A DNA stretch of 64,000 nucleotides from contig NZ_JARFVA010000006.1 in assembly GCF_029194005.1 (NCBI RefSeq), forward strand, positions 1 to 64,000, in the 5' to 3' direction. This document shows, piece by piece, positions 26,835 to 34,696 of the stretch. A program made the position numbers and the translations under genes. Below the pieces are notes generated by a model. It did not search any database and was not told where the DNA came from. It saw only the letters and a list, made by a program, of their open reading frames with translations. This stretch comes from Flagellimonas okinawensis. GTDB lineage: Bacteria; Bacteroidota; Bacteroidia; Flavobacteriales; Flavobacteriaceae. Each line of letters begins with the position of its first letter. The stretch's first letter is position 1.

Positions 26835-27419
26835 TTATCTTAATTGATGTTTCAAGCTTTCAAAATCCCCGATACCCATATTGATTTTCAGATATGGCTT
26901 ACCCATCATCGGCTCCACCTTTTCCACATTGTCGATGATTTCAGTACAACGCTTTTTATATACTTTGAATTCTTGCAACATTCTATCATGCTCTGTTTTC
27001 GGAACGGTGTTTCTTGGCTCCAAAAAATCCATCCGCTCTTCCTGTATCTTGACAGGTTCACGTTTAGGTTTCCTCTCATCCTTTACATAGGCCTCGTAAA
27101 GAATGAGCATCATTTCATAGGTGGGCCGGATACTTGTCTTTTCCATGTTCTTGATAATGGCGATGAGCCTATCAAATTTTTTCATCATTTGACGCTCCAG
27201 TTTTTTGATACTTTCAAGGATGACCTTTGTTCCCTCTCCAAAAGGATCAAGGTTGTTCTCCTTGAAGTATTGTATCATTCCATCCAATACCTCACTATGG
27301 GACTTTTTGAACTTTTTGGAATAACTTCTAAAGCGTGTGGCCGTTTCTTTCTTTACGGTGATATTGGAATAACCGCCTGTCCCTTTCTTTGTTCTATCAT
27401 TTGTTTTTTGTTTTTCCAT
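26835..27419 (-). CDS. BfmA/BtgA-type mobilization accessory protein
   Basis: A 194-aa intact relaxosome protein. The basic N-terminus (residues 15-60, ITVKKETATRFRSYSKKFKKSHSEVLDGMIQYF) looks like a ribbon-helix-helix DNA-binding domain. A helical, coiled-coil C-terminal half follows. BfmA/BtgA proteins bind oriT and assist the relaxase. An oriT-like hairpin region lies 190-250 bases upstream, and the relaxase gene follows. It is the full-length counterpart of the fragment at 3375-3647. Confidence 0.75.
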   Translation of the reverse strand: MEKQKTNDRTKKGTGGYSNITVKKETATRFRSYSKKFKKSHSEVLDGMIQYFKENNLDPFGEGTKVILESIKKLERQMMKKFDRLIAIIKNMEKTSIRPTYEMMLILYEAYVKDERKPKREPVKIQEERMDFLEPRNTVPKTEHDRMLQEFKVYKKRCTEIIDNVEKVEPMMGKPYLKINMGIGDFESLKHQLR

Positions 27420-27882
27420 AGGTGCGATTTTGTTTTTTAGTGAATTTGCGTCAATTTTTTCGTCAAAAATCTCCAGTGTTTATAGGGCTTCCCAAGGGGT
27501 TTACTGTAGATTTGGGAAAAGTCTACTGTAGTCCCTGATTTTGTACAGTATTCCAAAATCTTCTCAATTAACTGGTTTTCAACTTGTTGAAGACCCGAAA
27601 ACAACCGTGATGGCGCAATTTGCGCATCACCCTCTTGCTATTCCTTCGTCCCGCAAGCGGGACCGAATAAATACAGCATGATTGAAAATCAGCTGCCCCA
27701 TAAATATCCTCTGGTTTGTACGGATTTTTGGAAAGTCAAATCAAAAAGGAAAACCCGTACTATTGAATATTATACTTCAATGATATAAAGATAAGATTTT
27801 TAATACCTAAAAATGGTTTACCGAGAAATAACGCATAAATGTCCTCTATCAGCGTTCATATTATATCCTAAATAACTTTTTG
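27420..27882. other. candidate oriT region upstream of the mobilization cassette
   Basis: This 463-base non-coding stretch separates the bfmA-relaxase operon from the + strand genes. It contains an imperfect inverted repeat at 27608-27629 (TGATGGCGCAA with TTTGCGCATCA) and a perfect 7-bp hairpin at 27648-27663 (GTCCCGC AA GCGGGAC). The two are 18 bases apart. Such hairpins just upstream of a relaxosome gene are typical for oriT. The nick site cannot be assigned. Confidence 0.5.
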
Positions 27883-28272
27883 ATGGACAAACCTTCAACT
27901 TTCATTTATACAGGACTTTTTATTATCGTTCTTGGATTGGGTGACGACAAGGGTCGTTTAATCCCAAACGAATATGTTTGGATTTTAGGTGGCTTGGGAT
28001 TGATTTATGGGATATTCCTTCAATTAAAACAGGAGGGTAAAATTTTTCCTGCCAACACTGAATGGAAATTTGACATAAGAAAACTACCTTCCAAAGCCTA
28101 TATTATCATCGGAGTTGGGTTATTAAAAATGAATCGCTACATAGATGTTGTCGACCAATATCTGGAATTAAATATTATTGCTACCATTGTTGGTGCTTTG
28201 ATAATGCTATACGGGTTGAGCATCTTCTTTCGAGAGAAACGCATAAAAAAAGAAAGTGGGAATATTGAATAA
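27883..28272 (+). CDS. uncharacterised membrane protein
   Basis: A 129-aa protein with about four hydrophobic segments (near residues 6-20, 30-47, 66-80 and 92-112). No family is recognised. The ATG at 27883 is preferred to the TTG just before it. It starts a short + strand series of unknown genes. Confidence 0.55.
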   Translation: MDKPSTFIYTGLFIIVLGLGDDKGRLIPNEYVWILGGLGLIYGIFLQLKQEGKIFPANTEWKFDIRKLPSKAYIIIGVGLLKMNRYIDVVDQYLELNIIATIVGALIMLYGLSIFFREKRIKKESGNIE

Positions 28273-28288
28273 CCCAATCTGAAAAATT

Positions 28289-28489
28289 ATGAATAAAATA
28301 CTTTACCGGGTATTAGCTTCTATTTTTGGTCTCTTTTCGTTAGGTGCAATGTCAGAAACCTATCGAATAATGACTTCTACTGACCCCGATATTGCAACAG
28401 AAAGAATCTATCTAGCAATAATGTCTTTCACATTTATGATTGGTTTGTTGCTTGCAACAAGATACTATTGGAACAAATCAAAAAAATAA
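28289..28489 (+). CDS. small two-helix membrane protein
   Basis: A 66-aa protein with two hydrophobic segments (residues 4-22 and 41-60). It lies 16 bases after the previous membrane-protein gene, and its stop directly abuts the ATG of the next gene. Function unknown. Confidence 0.5.
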   Translation: MNKILYRVLASIFGLFSLGAMSETYRIMTSTDPDIATERIYLAIMSFTFMIGLLLATRYYWNKSKK

Positions 28490-29347
28490 ATGGGATACGA
28501 ATTAAACATCCAGCGGGAATCTGACCAATCCAAATTGACCAAGGAAGAATGGATGGCTTATATTACATCTGATGATGAATTTGAGAAGATTGAAAAATTC
28601 TCGGCAGAAATCAAGCAAGGAAAACTCCTAACCATTCCAACTCCGAATGCCGGATTATGGAAAATGGGGAAAAGAGAGGTCCCTTTTACATTTGATGAAA
28701 AGTATGGTTGGATCAGCGTAAAGAATCCTGATGAATTGATCATTAAAAAAATGGTATCAATTGCAAAAGCCCTTGATGCAATTGTCCTCGGAGAAGAAGG
28801 AGAGCAATATGATGAAGATAATTTAGAGGGAAAGCAAAAAAAAGTCCGAAATCGTAGAAAATGGTGGGGATTCTGGAAAAGGAAATCACGACCGAAAAGA
28901 CTAAAAGTGGATTTAGAAAATGACCTAAATTTAGGTGACTGCTTTTCTTCTCAAAATAGGGATTTTGATATTGGACTCATATTGTATGAAATATACCAAG
29001 GAATTGGCGGTAAATATTATTCATTCGCTCCAATTTTGCTGGATAATTCAAAAGACTCGATTGATAGATTCAAATACGGCCACATCAAATTTCACCCAAA
29101 TTTAGGTTCGGGAAAACTTGGAATACCTGGCATTGGTATAATGAGTCAAGAAAAATTAGAAGAACTTTTGGCTACCTATCATAAGACTGGCAAATTAATT
29201 TTTAAAAGACCAATACCAAGATCAACAAGCAATTCATATTTACTGGATTTCAAAGAATCCTCAGTAGCTAAGTTTGTGGAAGAACTTGAATGGAATTTTA
29301 CAGAAGATCAGAGAAAAAAGATACCTGTTCAAAAACTTATTAAATAA
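28490..29347 (+). CDS. uncharacterised protein with an immunity-protein-like N-terminus
   Basis: A 285-aa soluble protein. The opening MGYELNIQRESDQSKLTKEEW followed by a conserved GLWKMGKREVPFTFDEKYGWISVKNPD block resembles small proteins of the immunity-like type often linked to polymorphic toxins. A basic Trp-rich stretch (RRKWWGFWKRK) sits near residue 122. It abuts the upstream 66-aa gene. No catalytic motif is seen, and the immunity role is inference only. Confidence 0.5.
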   Translation: MGYELNIQRESDQSKLTKEEWMAYITSDDEFEKIEKFSAEIKQGKLLTIPTPNAGLWKMGKREVPFTFDEKYGWISVKNPDELIIKKMVSIAKALDAIVLGEEGEQYDEDNLEGKQKKVRNRRKWWGFWKRKSRPKRLKVDLENDLNLGDCFSSQNRDFDIGLILYEIYQGIGGKYYSFAPILLDNSKDSIDRFKYGHIKFHPNLGSGKLGIPGIGIMSQEKLEELLATYHKTGKLIFKRPIPRSTSNSYLLDFKESSVAKFVEELEWNFTEDQRKKIPVQKLIK

Positions 29348-29387
29348 TAATGATATAATTGATTATATCTAATTCATTTTAAACTCC

Positions 29388-30065
29388 ATGTTCAAATTTT
29401 TAAAGAAAAATAAAAATGCTAACGCAGTGGAAGAGATGAATCTCATTGATATACCTTTTAAAACTACCAAGAAAAACATACACACTTTCTTTAAATCAAT
29501 TCGAAACCATCAAAATGATATGGTAAAGGCAATTGTGATCAACAATAAAGATTTTGTACTCCTAACAAGACCGGACCTACCAAAAAAGGATAATGATCAA
29601 ACAGGGCTTCAAGTTTCATTCAAAGTTGAAAATTTTGAAATTGCTGAATTTCTTATACAACAAGGTGCTGATTTGAATCATATCGCCGAAACGATTGATG
29701 AATGGAACATGCCCGTACTGCATGAATGTATAAGGGCTGTCATTTTTCAAAGCCTTACATTGAAAAAGAACACTGACAGTTTCGAGAAAGCCTTCGGGCT
29801 TTTGAAATTAATGTTGGAAAGAGGTGCTGACCCAAATGGAATTGACTCCTATGGCAACAGTTGCCTTATGAGAGCTTTTCTGGATTCTCGACAAATGATC
29901 GACCATCCAAATTTCAACGAAAATTCTGGCGTTGTTGAACAATTAAAAAGAGTTTTTGATTTATTAATAGAAAAAGGTGCGGACAAAGAGTATTCAAATG
30001 AGAAAAGAGAAAAGGTAGTCGAAAGAATTAAGGCTTTTGAATATGAAAAGTATAACTGGTTATAA
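29388..30065 (+). CDS. ankyrin-repeat protein
   Basis: A 225-aa protein with at least three ankyrin-type units (AEFLIQQGADLNHIAE, LKLMLERGADPNGID, FDLLIEKGADKEYSN). Such proteins bind other proteins and, on accessory islands, often serve as immunity or inhibitor proteins. It lies 40 bases after the immunity-like gene on the same strand. Partner unknown. Confidence 0.7.
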   Translation: MFKFLKKNKNANAVEEMNLIDIPFKTTKKNIHTFFKSIRNHQNDMVKAIVINNKDFVLLTRPDLPKKDNDQTGLQVSFKVENFEIAEFLIQQGADLNHIAETIDEWNMPVLHECIRAVIFQSLTLKKNTDSFEKAFGLLKLMLERGADPNGIDSYGNSCLMRAFLDSRQMIDHPNFNENSGVVEQLKRVFDLLIEKGADKEYSNEKREKVVERIKAFEYEKYNWL

Positions 30066-30270
30066 AAAATTGACCAAGTAACTGCAACAACAAAAAGTCG
30101 GTGTAAGCACCCCCTAGATCAGCCACTATTTAGGTTTTACAAAATAGTACTTTTCTGTATAATTGGTTCCAAGCTTTAAATTAAGGATTTTGTCCGTTTG
30201 GTTGAAGGCGATTTAATTAAAATTGGTAATGCCAAGGTGAACAATTCAGGATTTTATTTATTGTTAAAAG

Positions 30271-30933
30271 TTATAATCTCACTCCGTGAATGGGACAAAA
30301 GTTCCAATTTCCTTTCATACTGGCTCCATCCTTGGGACATACTTTAGGCGGTAATAATGCCACCAAAGGCAATGAGTAGTCAAAATTTATATTAGAATGC
30401 TTAATCGTAAACTTGCCATTTTTTCTTTCATCGAGTATGTTCTTTCCGTCTCGATCTTTAACTGAGAAAAAGTAAAAATGTAATCCTGCTCCCATTTGTC
30501 CAATAATTTGAGAAAATAACGGTTTTAAGGAGCTGGAAAATGATTTGGCTTCATCAGAAATATTCGATTCTGGAATTGGTTTGAAAATGGAGCCGTTTTG
30601 TGTTTGAATTGATATGGTTTTTCGAAGTTCTGTTTCAGTGGTGAAATTCATGGTCCCATTGGCATTTACATCCAAATCCAATGCGCCAACCACAACATAG
30701 TCTTTAAATGCGAATTCTATTTGAGAAAGTGCTTCCTTTGATACTTGAGGACTATCATCCAGCACAACCTTCCAATAAGATGTAGGAATCCAAAAGGCCA
30801 GGGACATATTATTTTCTTGCTTTTGCCATTTTTGAATTTCCCTAATAAACTCTGTTAAATCAATTTTGCCATTAGATTGTCCAAAGGATTTAAAACTCAA
30901 TAAAACAAAGAGGGAAATGTATATTTTTTTCAT
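30271..30933 (-). CDS. secreted protein with a C-terminal Cys-rich (zinc-ribbon-like) motif
   Basis: About 220 aa with a signal peptide (MKKIYISLFVLLSFKSFGQ). I chose the ATG at 30933 because it places the signal peptide at the N-terminus. The tail CPKDGASMKGNWNFCPIHG has two Cys-Pro pairs in a zinc-ribbon-like spacing. No other domain is recognised. It is flanked by other - strand uncharacterised genes. Confidence 0.55.
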   Translation of the reverse strand: MKKIYISLFVLLSFKSFGQSNGKIDLTEFIREIQKWQKQENNMSLAFWIPTSYWKVVLDDSPQVSKEALSQIEFAFKDYVVVGALDLDVNANGTMNFTTETELRKTISIQTQNGSIFKPIPESNISDEAKSFSSSLKPLFSQIIGQMGAGLHFYFFSVKDRDGKNILDERKNGKFTIKHSNINFDYSLPLVALLPPKVCPKDGASMKGNWNFCPIHGVRL

Positions 30934-31054
30934 ATCATAAAGTTCGACCAATCAGTGATAATCACTGGCAATATTCAAGTGTAACGGAAGGTACTGGTAA
31001 ATATTCTCCATATAGGGTTAAATATTTCAATTAGCATTTGTCCACAATAGTATT

Positions 31055-31657
31055 TTATTTTGTCCGTAAATCTATAATTTCTTTAAAAATCATAAAAGAG
31101 AATGATTTTTCAGTTGGAACTCGATACGCTCCTTTTGCATTCATTATGTAGGCACTAATCGCAGTCATTTCCCAACCATCATATTCATCTGCATACCACT
31201 TTCTTTTTGTCAAAGGTTCGAGTTTATTTTGAATTCCATATTCTTTTACTTTTAGAATGTCAGTTTTGATTCCATCTTCAAGATGTGGATTTGCCCAAGA
31301 CCATAGCCAAGTTTTACTTATTTTAGAAATTGAACCAACTTCCTCATATTTAATTTTAATTTTTACTGTATCACCATCAGAAAAAGTTAAGTAGCCAGTC
31401 TCTTGGTCGTAATACCATTTTTCGTATTTACCAAGTCCATATTTTTCTTCCATCAACTTTTGTTGATTTGTCAAATACTCATATGAGTCCTTGCTTAATT
31501 TTTCGAATGGGTCAGTAATTTTTGGTTGGCTCAAATTTTGTTCATCTATTTGGATTTTGGTTTTTTCTTTTTTGTTATTGTCAGAATTTTTATTGAAGCA
31601 AGAAAATAATTCCATTGTTAGAATTCCAATTATGATTAAGGTTAGCGATTTTCTCAT
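31055..31657 (-). CDS. DUF6882-like lipoprotein
   Basis: A 200-aa protein with a lipoprotein signal (lipobox LFSC near residue 20). A WLWSWANPHLEDG block is characteristic of DUF6882-type proteins, and WEMTAISAYIMNAKGAYRVP follows. Proteins of this type are common in immunity and accessory islands, but their activity is unknown. It probably sits on the inner face of the outer membrane or at the inner membrane. Confidence 0.55.
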   Translation of the reverse strand: MRKSLTLIIIGILTMELFSCFNKNSDNNKKEKTKIQIDEQNLSQPKITDPFEKLSKDSYEYLTNQQKLMEEKYGLGKYEKWYYDQETGYLTFSDGDTVKIKIKYEEVGSISKISKTWLWSWANPHLEDGIKTDILKVKEYGIQNKLEPLTKRKWYADEYDGWEMTAISAYIMNAKGAYRVPTEKSFSFMIFKEIIDLRTK

Positions 31658-31785
31658 ATTGAAGGTAACGGTTTGGTTATCAACAGGAAAACTTTAAAAG
31701 TTACTTTCCTACCAGCCGAGCCGAAAGTTAGCTCATATTTTTATTTTTTCGTTTTAGCACTGTCCGCCCGCTAGCTTTTGATTTT

Positions 31786-32514
31786 TTAGTTGCCACATTT
31801 TATTTTTTCAATTCCGTATCGTTTGTAATTTTCGCTAAAGTCTATGTCTTCTGGAGCTAAAACCCCATGTGTTCCATCCCAAAGCGAGTCGGTATATGCA
31901 ATTCCCAATTCAGATTTATAAGCTGTTGGTCGTTCTATTTTACCTGCTATTTTACAATTCAAAACATCTCCAATTTGGTCAATATATTTTTCAATTTCCA
32001 TCAATTCAGACTTTTCAATCAAATTTGTCTTAATGTGTATTGTTACTGCTTGGTCAATGTATGGATTGTCGCTTTTTGTCAAATTCTGATTTTCAACTGT
32101 TATGAAGATTAGTGGGTTTGCTCCATTTTTATGGCAATAGCTTCTTGTCGGAAAAGCAATTTCTGTATCAAAAAAAGTCCAACCCTTTTCGTTGACATAT
32201 TTAGTAGTCCATTTTTCATTGTTTTTCTCATTCCAAATCATTCTCCCAAATCTTAAAGCTCCTTTATTGTAGGAAACAAATTGATCGTCTTTGGCATAGG
32301 TTATAGGTATACTCTGTTCTGATTTTATAAATGGAGTCTCTGGAGATAGGCCAATAATTGGCTGCAAAAGAGGAATGCATTTTTTCCAGTTTTCCCAGTC
32401 CCAAATTGGTTTCTTAACGGAAAGTCCAAATAAATAATAACTGTAATACTTTTCAGCGTTTTTGTCCTTAATCTTTCCTTTTACTTTATTTATTATGTCT
32501 CTTACGAAGTCCAT
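31786..32514 (-). CDS. uncharacterised cytoplasmic protein
   Basis: A 242-aa soluble protein with no signal peptide or membrane segment. It is Trp- and Tyr-rich in the first third (PIWDWENWKKCIPLLQP) and ends with AYTDSLWDGTHGVLAPEDIDF. I do not recognise the family. It lies with other orphan genes between the second mobilization cassette and the integrase region. Confidence 0.5.
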   Translation of the reverse strand: MDFVRDIINKVKGKIKDKNAEKYYSYYLFGLSVKKPIWDWENWKKCIPLLQPIIGLSPETPFIKSEQSIPITYAKDDQFVSYNKGALRFGRMIWNEKNNEKWTTKYVNEKGWTFFDTEIAFPTRSYCHKNGANPLIFITVENQNLTKSDNPYIDQAVTIHIKTNLIEKSELMEIEKYIDQIGDVLNCKIAGKIERPTAYKSELGIAYTDSLWDGTHGVLAPEDIDFSENYKRYGIEKIKCGN

Positions 32515-32617
32515 TTTTAAGGTTCAGGCTAACTCGATTATAAGGATGTAAAATACATCTATAAACTCCTAAAATGGAATAAAATCGATGAATTTGATCA
32601 ATTCTTACTGGAAAGCT

Positions 32618-32715
32618 TTACTTGCCGTCCATTTTTTCAACCAATATCCTCATATCTTCTCCTACTTTCTTTTCCAAGACCCTTGCATAAATTTGGGTGG
32701 TAGTTAGTTTGGATA
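32618..32715 (-). pseudogene. 3' remnant of a second tyrosine integrase
   Basis: On the - strand the sequence reads KLTTTQIYARVLEKKV followed by about 14 further codons and a stop. It matches the C-terminal active-site segment of the integrase at 34697-35947 (KLSTTQIYARVVESKI). It keeps the catalytic Tyr but nothing upstream. A HEPN gene starts to be read just beyond the break. The fragment is too short to work and marks an earlier integration or deletion event. Confidence 0.7.
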
Positions 32716-32720
32716 TAACA

Positions 32721-33767
32721 TTAAGGACTTGTCTCCTTTAACGGTAACAATTCTATTGCCAATTGCAGTACCTCAACTATATTGTAATCGAAGCCGTTTA
32801 CATGAAGGGGCGGCTCCACGTCCTCCTGTAGACAGGTAACGCCCAACAACAGCAGTGACCTTGCTTTGCACAGCATCTCGAAGCTGTTGTCGAATTCAAG
32901 CCTGCGCACATAGGGCTCCGCTGTTGTACGATGTGTATTGGGCGTTTCCAAATCTAGTTCTTCCTTATGATTGAAAATGCCATTATCGATATTACGTTTG
33001 AATATGGAAAGCTCCCGATGGAACAGGGTCTTTATGTCCTTGGTGAACAATGACAATTTTTGGGACAGCTGTTCCAGTTCATTTTTGGTAATTGTGTAGC
33101 TATGAGTATAGCGGGCAGATGAATAGGCATCCTCCAATAGGTCGAGCAATTTACTGTCCATATCGGATTCCATTTGGAACGTGCCACCGAGCTTGTCCAA
33201 CATTTTCAATACATAGCCTTGATGGTTCTTGATGCTATGGCATATCTTTATCCTCCCGCAGATGAAACGTTCCAATATCCTATAGCCCTGTTCAAAGGTC
33301 TGGTGCAGCATAAAGGCACTCTGGGGAAGGTTTCCCAATTCCCTAAAATAACTGGCTCCCTTCCTAAAGGATTTCATTCGGGCCATGTTCCGTTTGAATT
33401 CCCTTTTGGCCGTTTCGTGAAGCTTGGTCGGCTCCATGTCAGGAAGGATTATTGGGGAGTTGCCCCCTTCATTTTTGTACACAATGCTGTCCCTATTGCA
33501 GTTGTTCAAAAAGTACAAGTTGCCCTCTTGGGCTTCCTTTCGTGCATAATTGGTTGCAAAGACACTGTAGCCAACATCGGGGTAAGGTATCATTATGGCA
33601 TCTATAACGGGCCGAACCTGTTCGGGAAAGTCCCTTTGGGACGGTCTTGCCAGAATGTCCAGCCGATGTTTAAACACATGCCCATCCCCACCCCTGTTCA
33701 GGTGGATGCAGTCAATTTCCAGCTCATGGGTTATTTTGTCGATGATGAGTCGGTCTGTTGTTTTCAT
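32721..33767 (-). CDS. HEPN-domain protein
   Basis: A 348-aa protein. A HEPN helical domain occupies about residues 125-200 (ASYFRELGNLPQSAFMLHQTFEQGYRILERFICGR is the characteristic region). It includes R172-x4-H177 (RIKICH), which fits the RX4-6H motif of HEPN RNases. The N-terminal 120 residues and the C-terminal helical third are unassigned. Similar proteins recur beside integrases in Bacteroidota elements. Whether it is an active RNase toxin is open. Confidence 0.65.
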   Translation of the reverse strand: MKTTDRLIIDKITHELEIDCIHLNRGGDGHVFKHRLDILARPSQRDFPEQVRPVIDAIMIPYPDVGYSVFATNYARKEAQEGNLYFLNNCNRDSIVYKNEGGNSPIILPDMEPTKLHETAKREFKRNMARMKSFRKGASYFRELGNLPQSAFMLHQTFEQGYRILERFICGRIKICHSIKNHQGYVLKMLDKLGGTFQMESDMDSKLLDLLEDAYSSARYTHSYTITKNELEQLSQKLSLFTKDIKTLFHRELSIFKRNIDNGIFNHKEELDLETPNTHRTTAEPYVRRLEFDNSFEMLCKARSLLLLGVTCLQEDVEPPLHVNGFDYNIVEVLQLAIELLPLKETSP

Positions 33768-33797
33768 AGGTATATTATTTAGTCATGGCGAGGGTGG

Positions 33798-34115
33798 TCA
33801 ATACAGGTCTATCAAGTCATCTATCTTTGTTATAGGGACTGACTCCCTGACCCTTTCCCTAAAGGATGACCGCTCCCATATAGTGCCATTTTTGCCATTT
33901 AATACCAATTCAAAATCGTCCAGTCTGGATCGTAACATGGTGACCATTCCATCAGGAATGTCCATTTCGTGGATGTCATTTTTTTTGTTGTCCATCCTGA
34001 GCAATAGATATTTGGCGTTTACACTGTTCCTTGAAAAGATTGCCCATTCAAAATATCTTACAATCGCAATAGGCTCTTGTCCATTAAGCAATTCTTTAAT
34101 CCGTTCGGTTTCCAT
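33798..34115 (-). CDS. small uncharacterised protein upstream of the HEPN gene
   Basis: A 105-aa soluble protein (METERIKELLNGQEPIAIVRYFEWAIF..., ending ITKIDDLIDLY). No known motif is seen. It lies 30 bases upstream of the HEPN gene on the same strand, so the two are likely cotranscribed. An antitoxin or partner role is possible but unsupported. Confidence 0.5.
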   Translation of the reverse strand: METERIKELLNGQEPIAIVRYFEWAIFSRNSVNAKYLLLRMDNKKNDIHEMDIPDGMVTMLRSRLDDFELVLNGKNGTIWERSSFRERVRESVPITKIDDLIDLY

Positions 34116-34246
34116 TTTTCTCCGATGATATGGGATAAAGGAAGCAATGGAATATCATGTACCGAAACAGAATGTCATGTATAGCACCATGGGAGGGTTG
34201 TATTTTACGGATGCACAGTATTATTAAAAAATCCTATATTTACGTA

Positions 34247-34630
34247 ATGGAAACAGCTACCAAAAACAACCACATAGGAAGGAAGATAGGCCGCATCAGG
34301 GAACTGAGGGGTATGAAACAAGAGGCCCTTGCCATGGAGTTGGGCATCAGCCAACAGGCCATTTCAAACATTGAACAATCAGAGACCATCGAGGATACAA
34401 AATTGGAGGAAATTGCCAAGGCCTTGGGAGTAACGCCTGAAGCCATTGAAAACTTTTCGGAAGAAGCTGTTTTCAACATCATAAACAACACTTTTAAAGA
34501 TAACAGTTCAAACAACAACAATTACCTGTGTACCATAAATCCCTTGGAAAAAATCATTGAACTTTATGAACGTCTAGTCCAAGCTGAAAAGGATAAAGTC
34601 GCTTATTTGGAGCAACAGTTGAAAAAATAA
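34247..34630 (+). CDS. XRE-family HTH regulator
   Basis: A 127-aa regulator from the ATG at 34247. Residues 8-65 form a Cro/C1-type HTH (RIRELRGMKQEALAMELGISQQAISNIEQSE), followed by a linker and a C-terminal coiled coil (LYERLVQAEKDKVAYLEQQLKK). It is divergent from the 105-aa/HEPN pair and may control it. A TATATTTA element about 10 bases upstream resembles the -7 consensus. Confidence 0.85.
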   Translation: METATKNNHIGRKIGRIRELRGMKQEALAMELGISQQAISNIEQSETIEDTKLEEIAKALGVTPEAIENFSEEAVFNIINNTFKDNSSNNNNYLCTINPLEKIIELYERLVQAEKDKVAYLEQQLKK

Positions 34631-34696
34631 AGAATTCAAATCTAAATATTGAATTTTATAGTAAAAAGGAGCAAATACCATTGCTCCTTCTTTGTT

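Noticed and set aside
30066-30270. Short + strand frame (FVRLVEGDLIKIGNAKVNNSG-like)
   Set aside because: It has no start codon and no match that I recognise. It continues antisense to the secreted-protein gene, so chance coding cannot be excluded.
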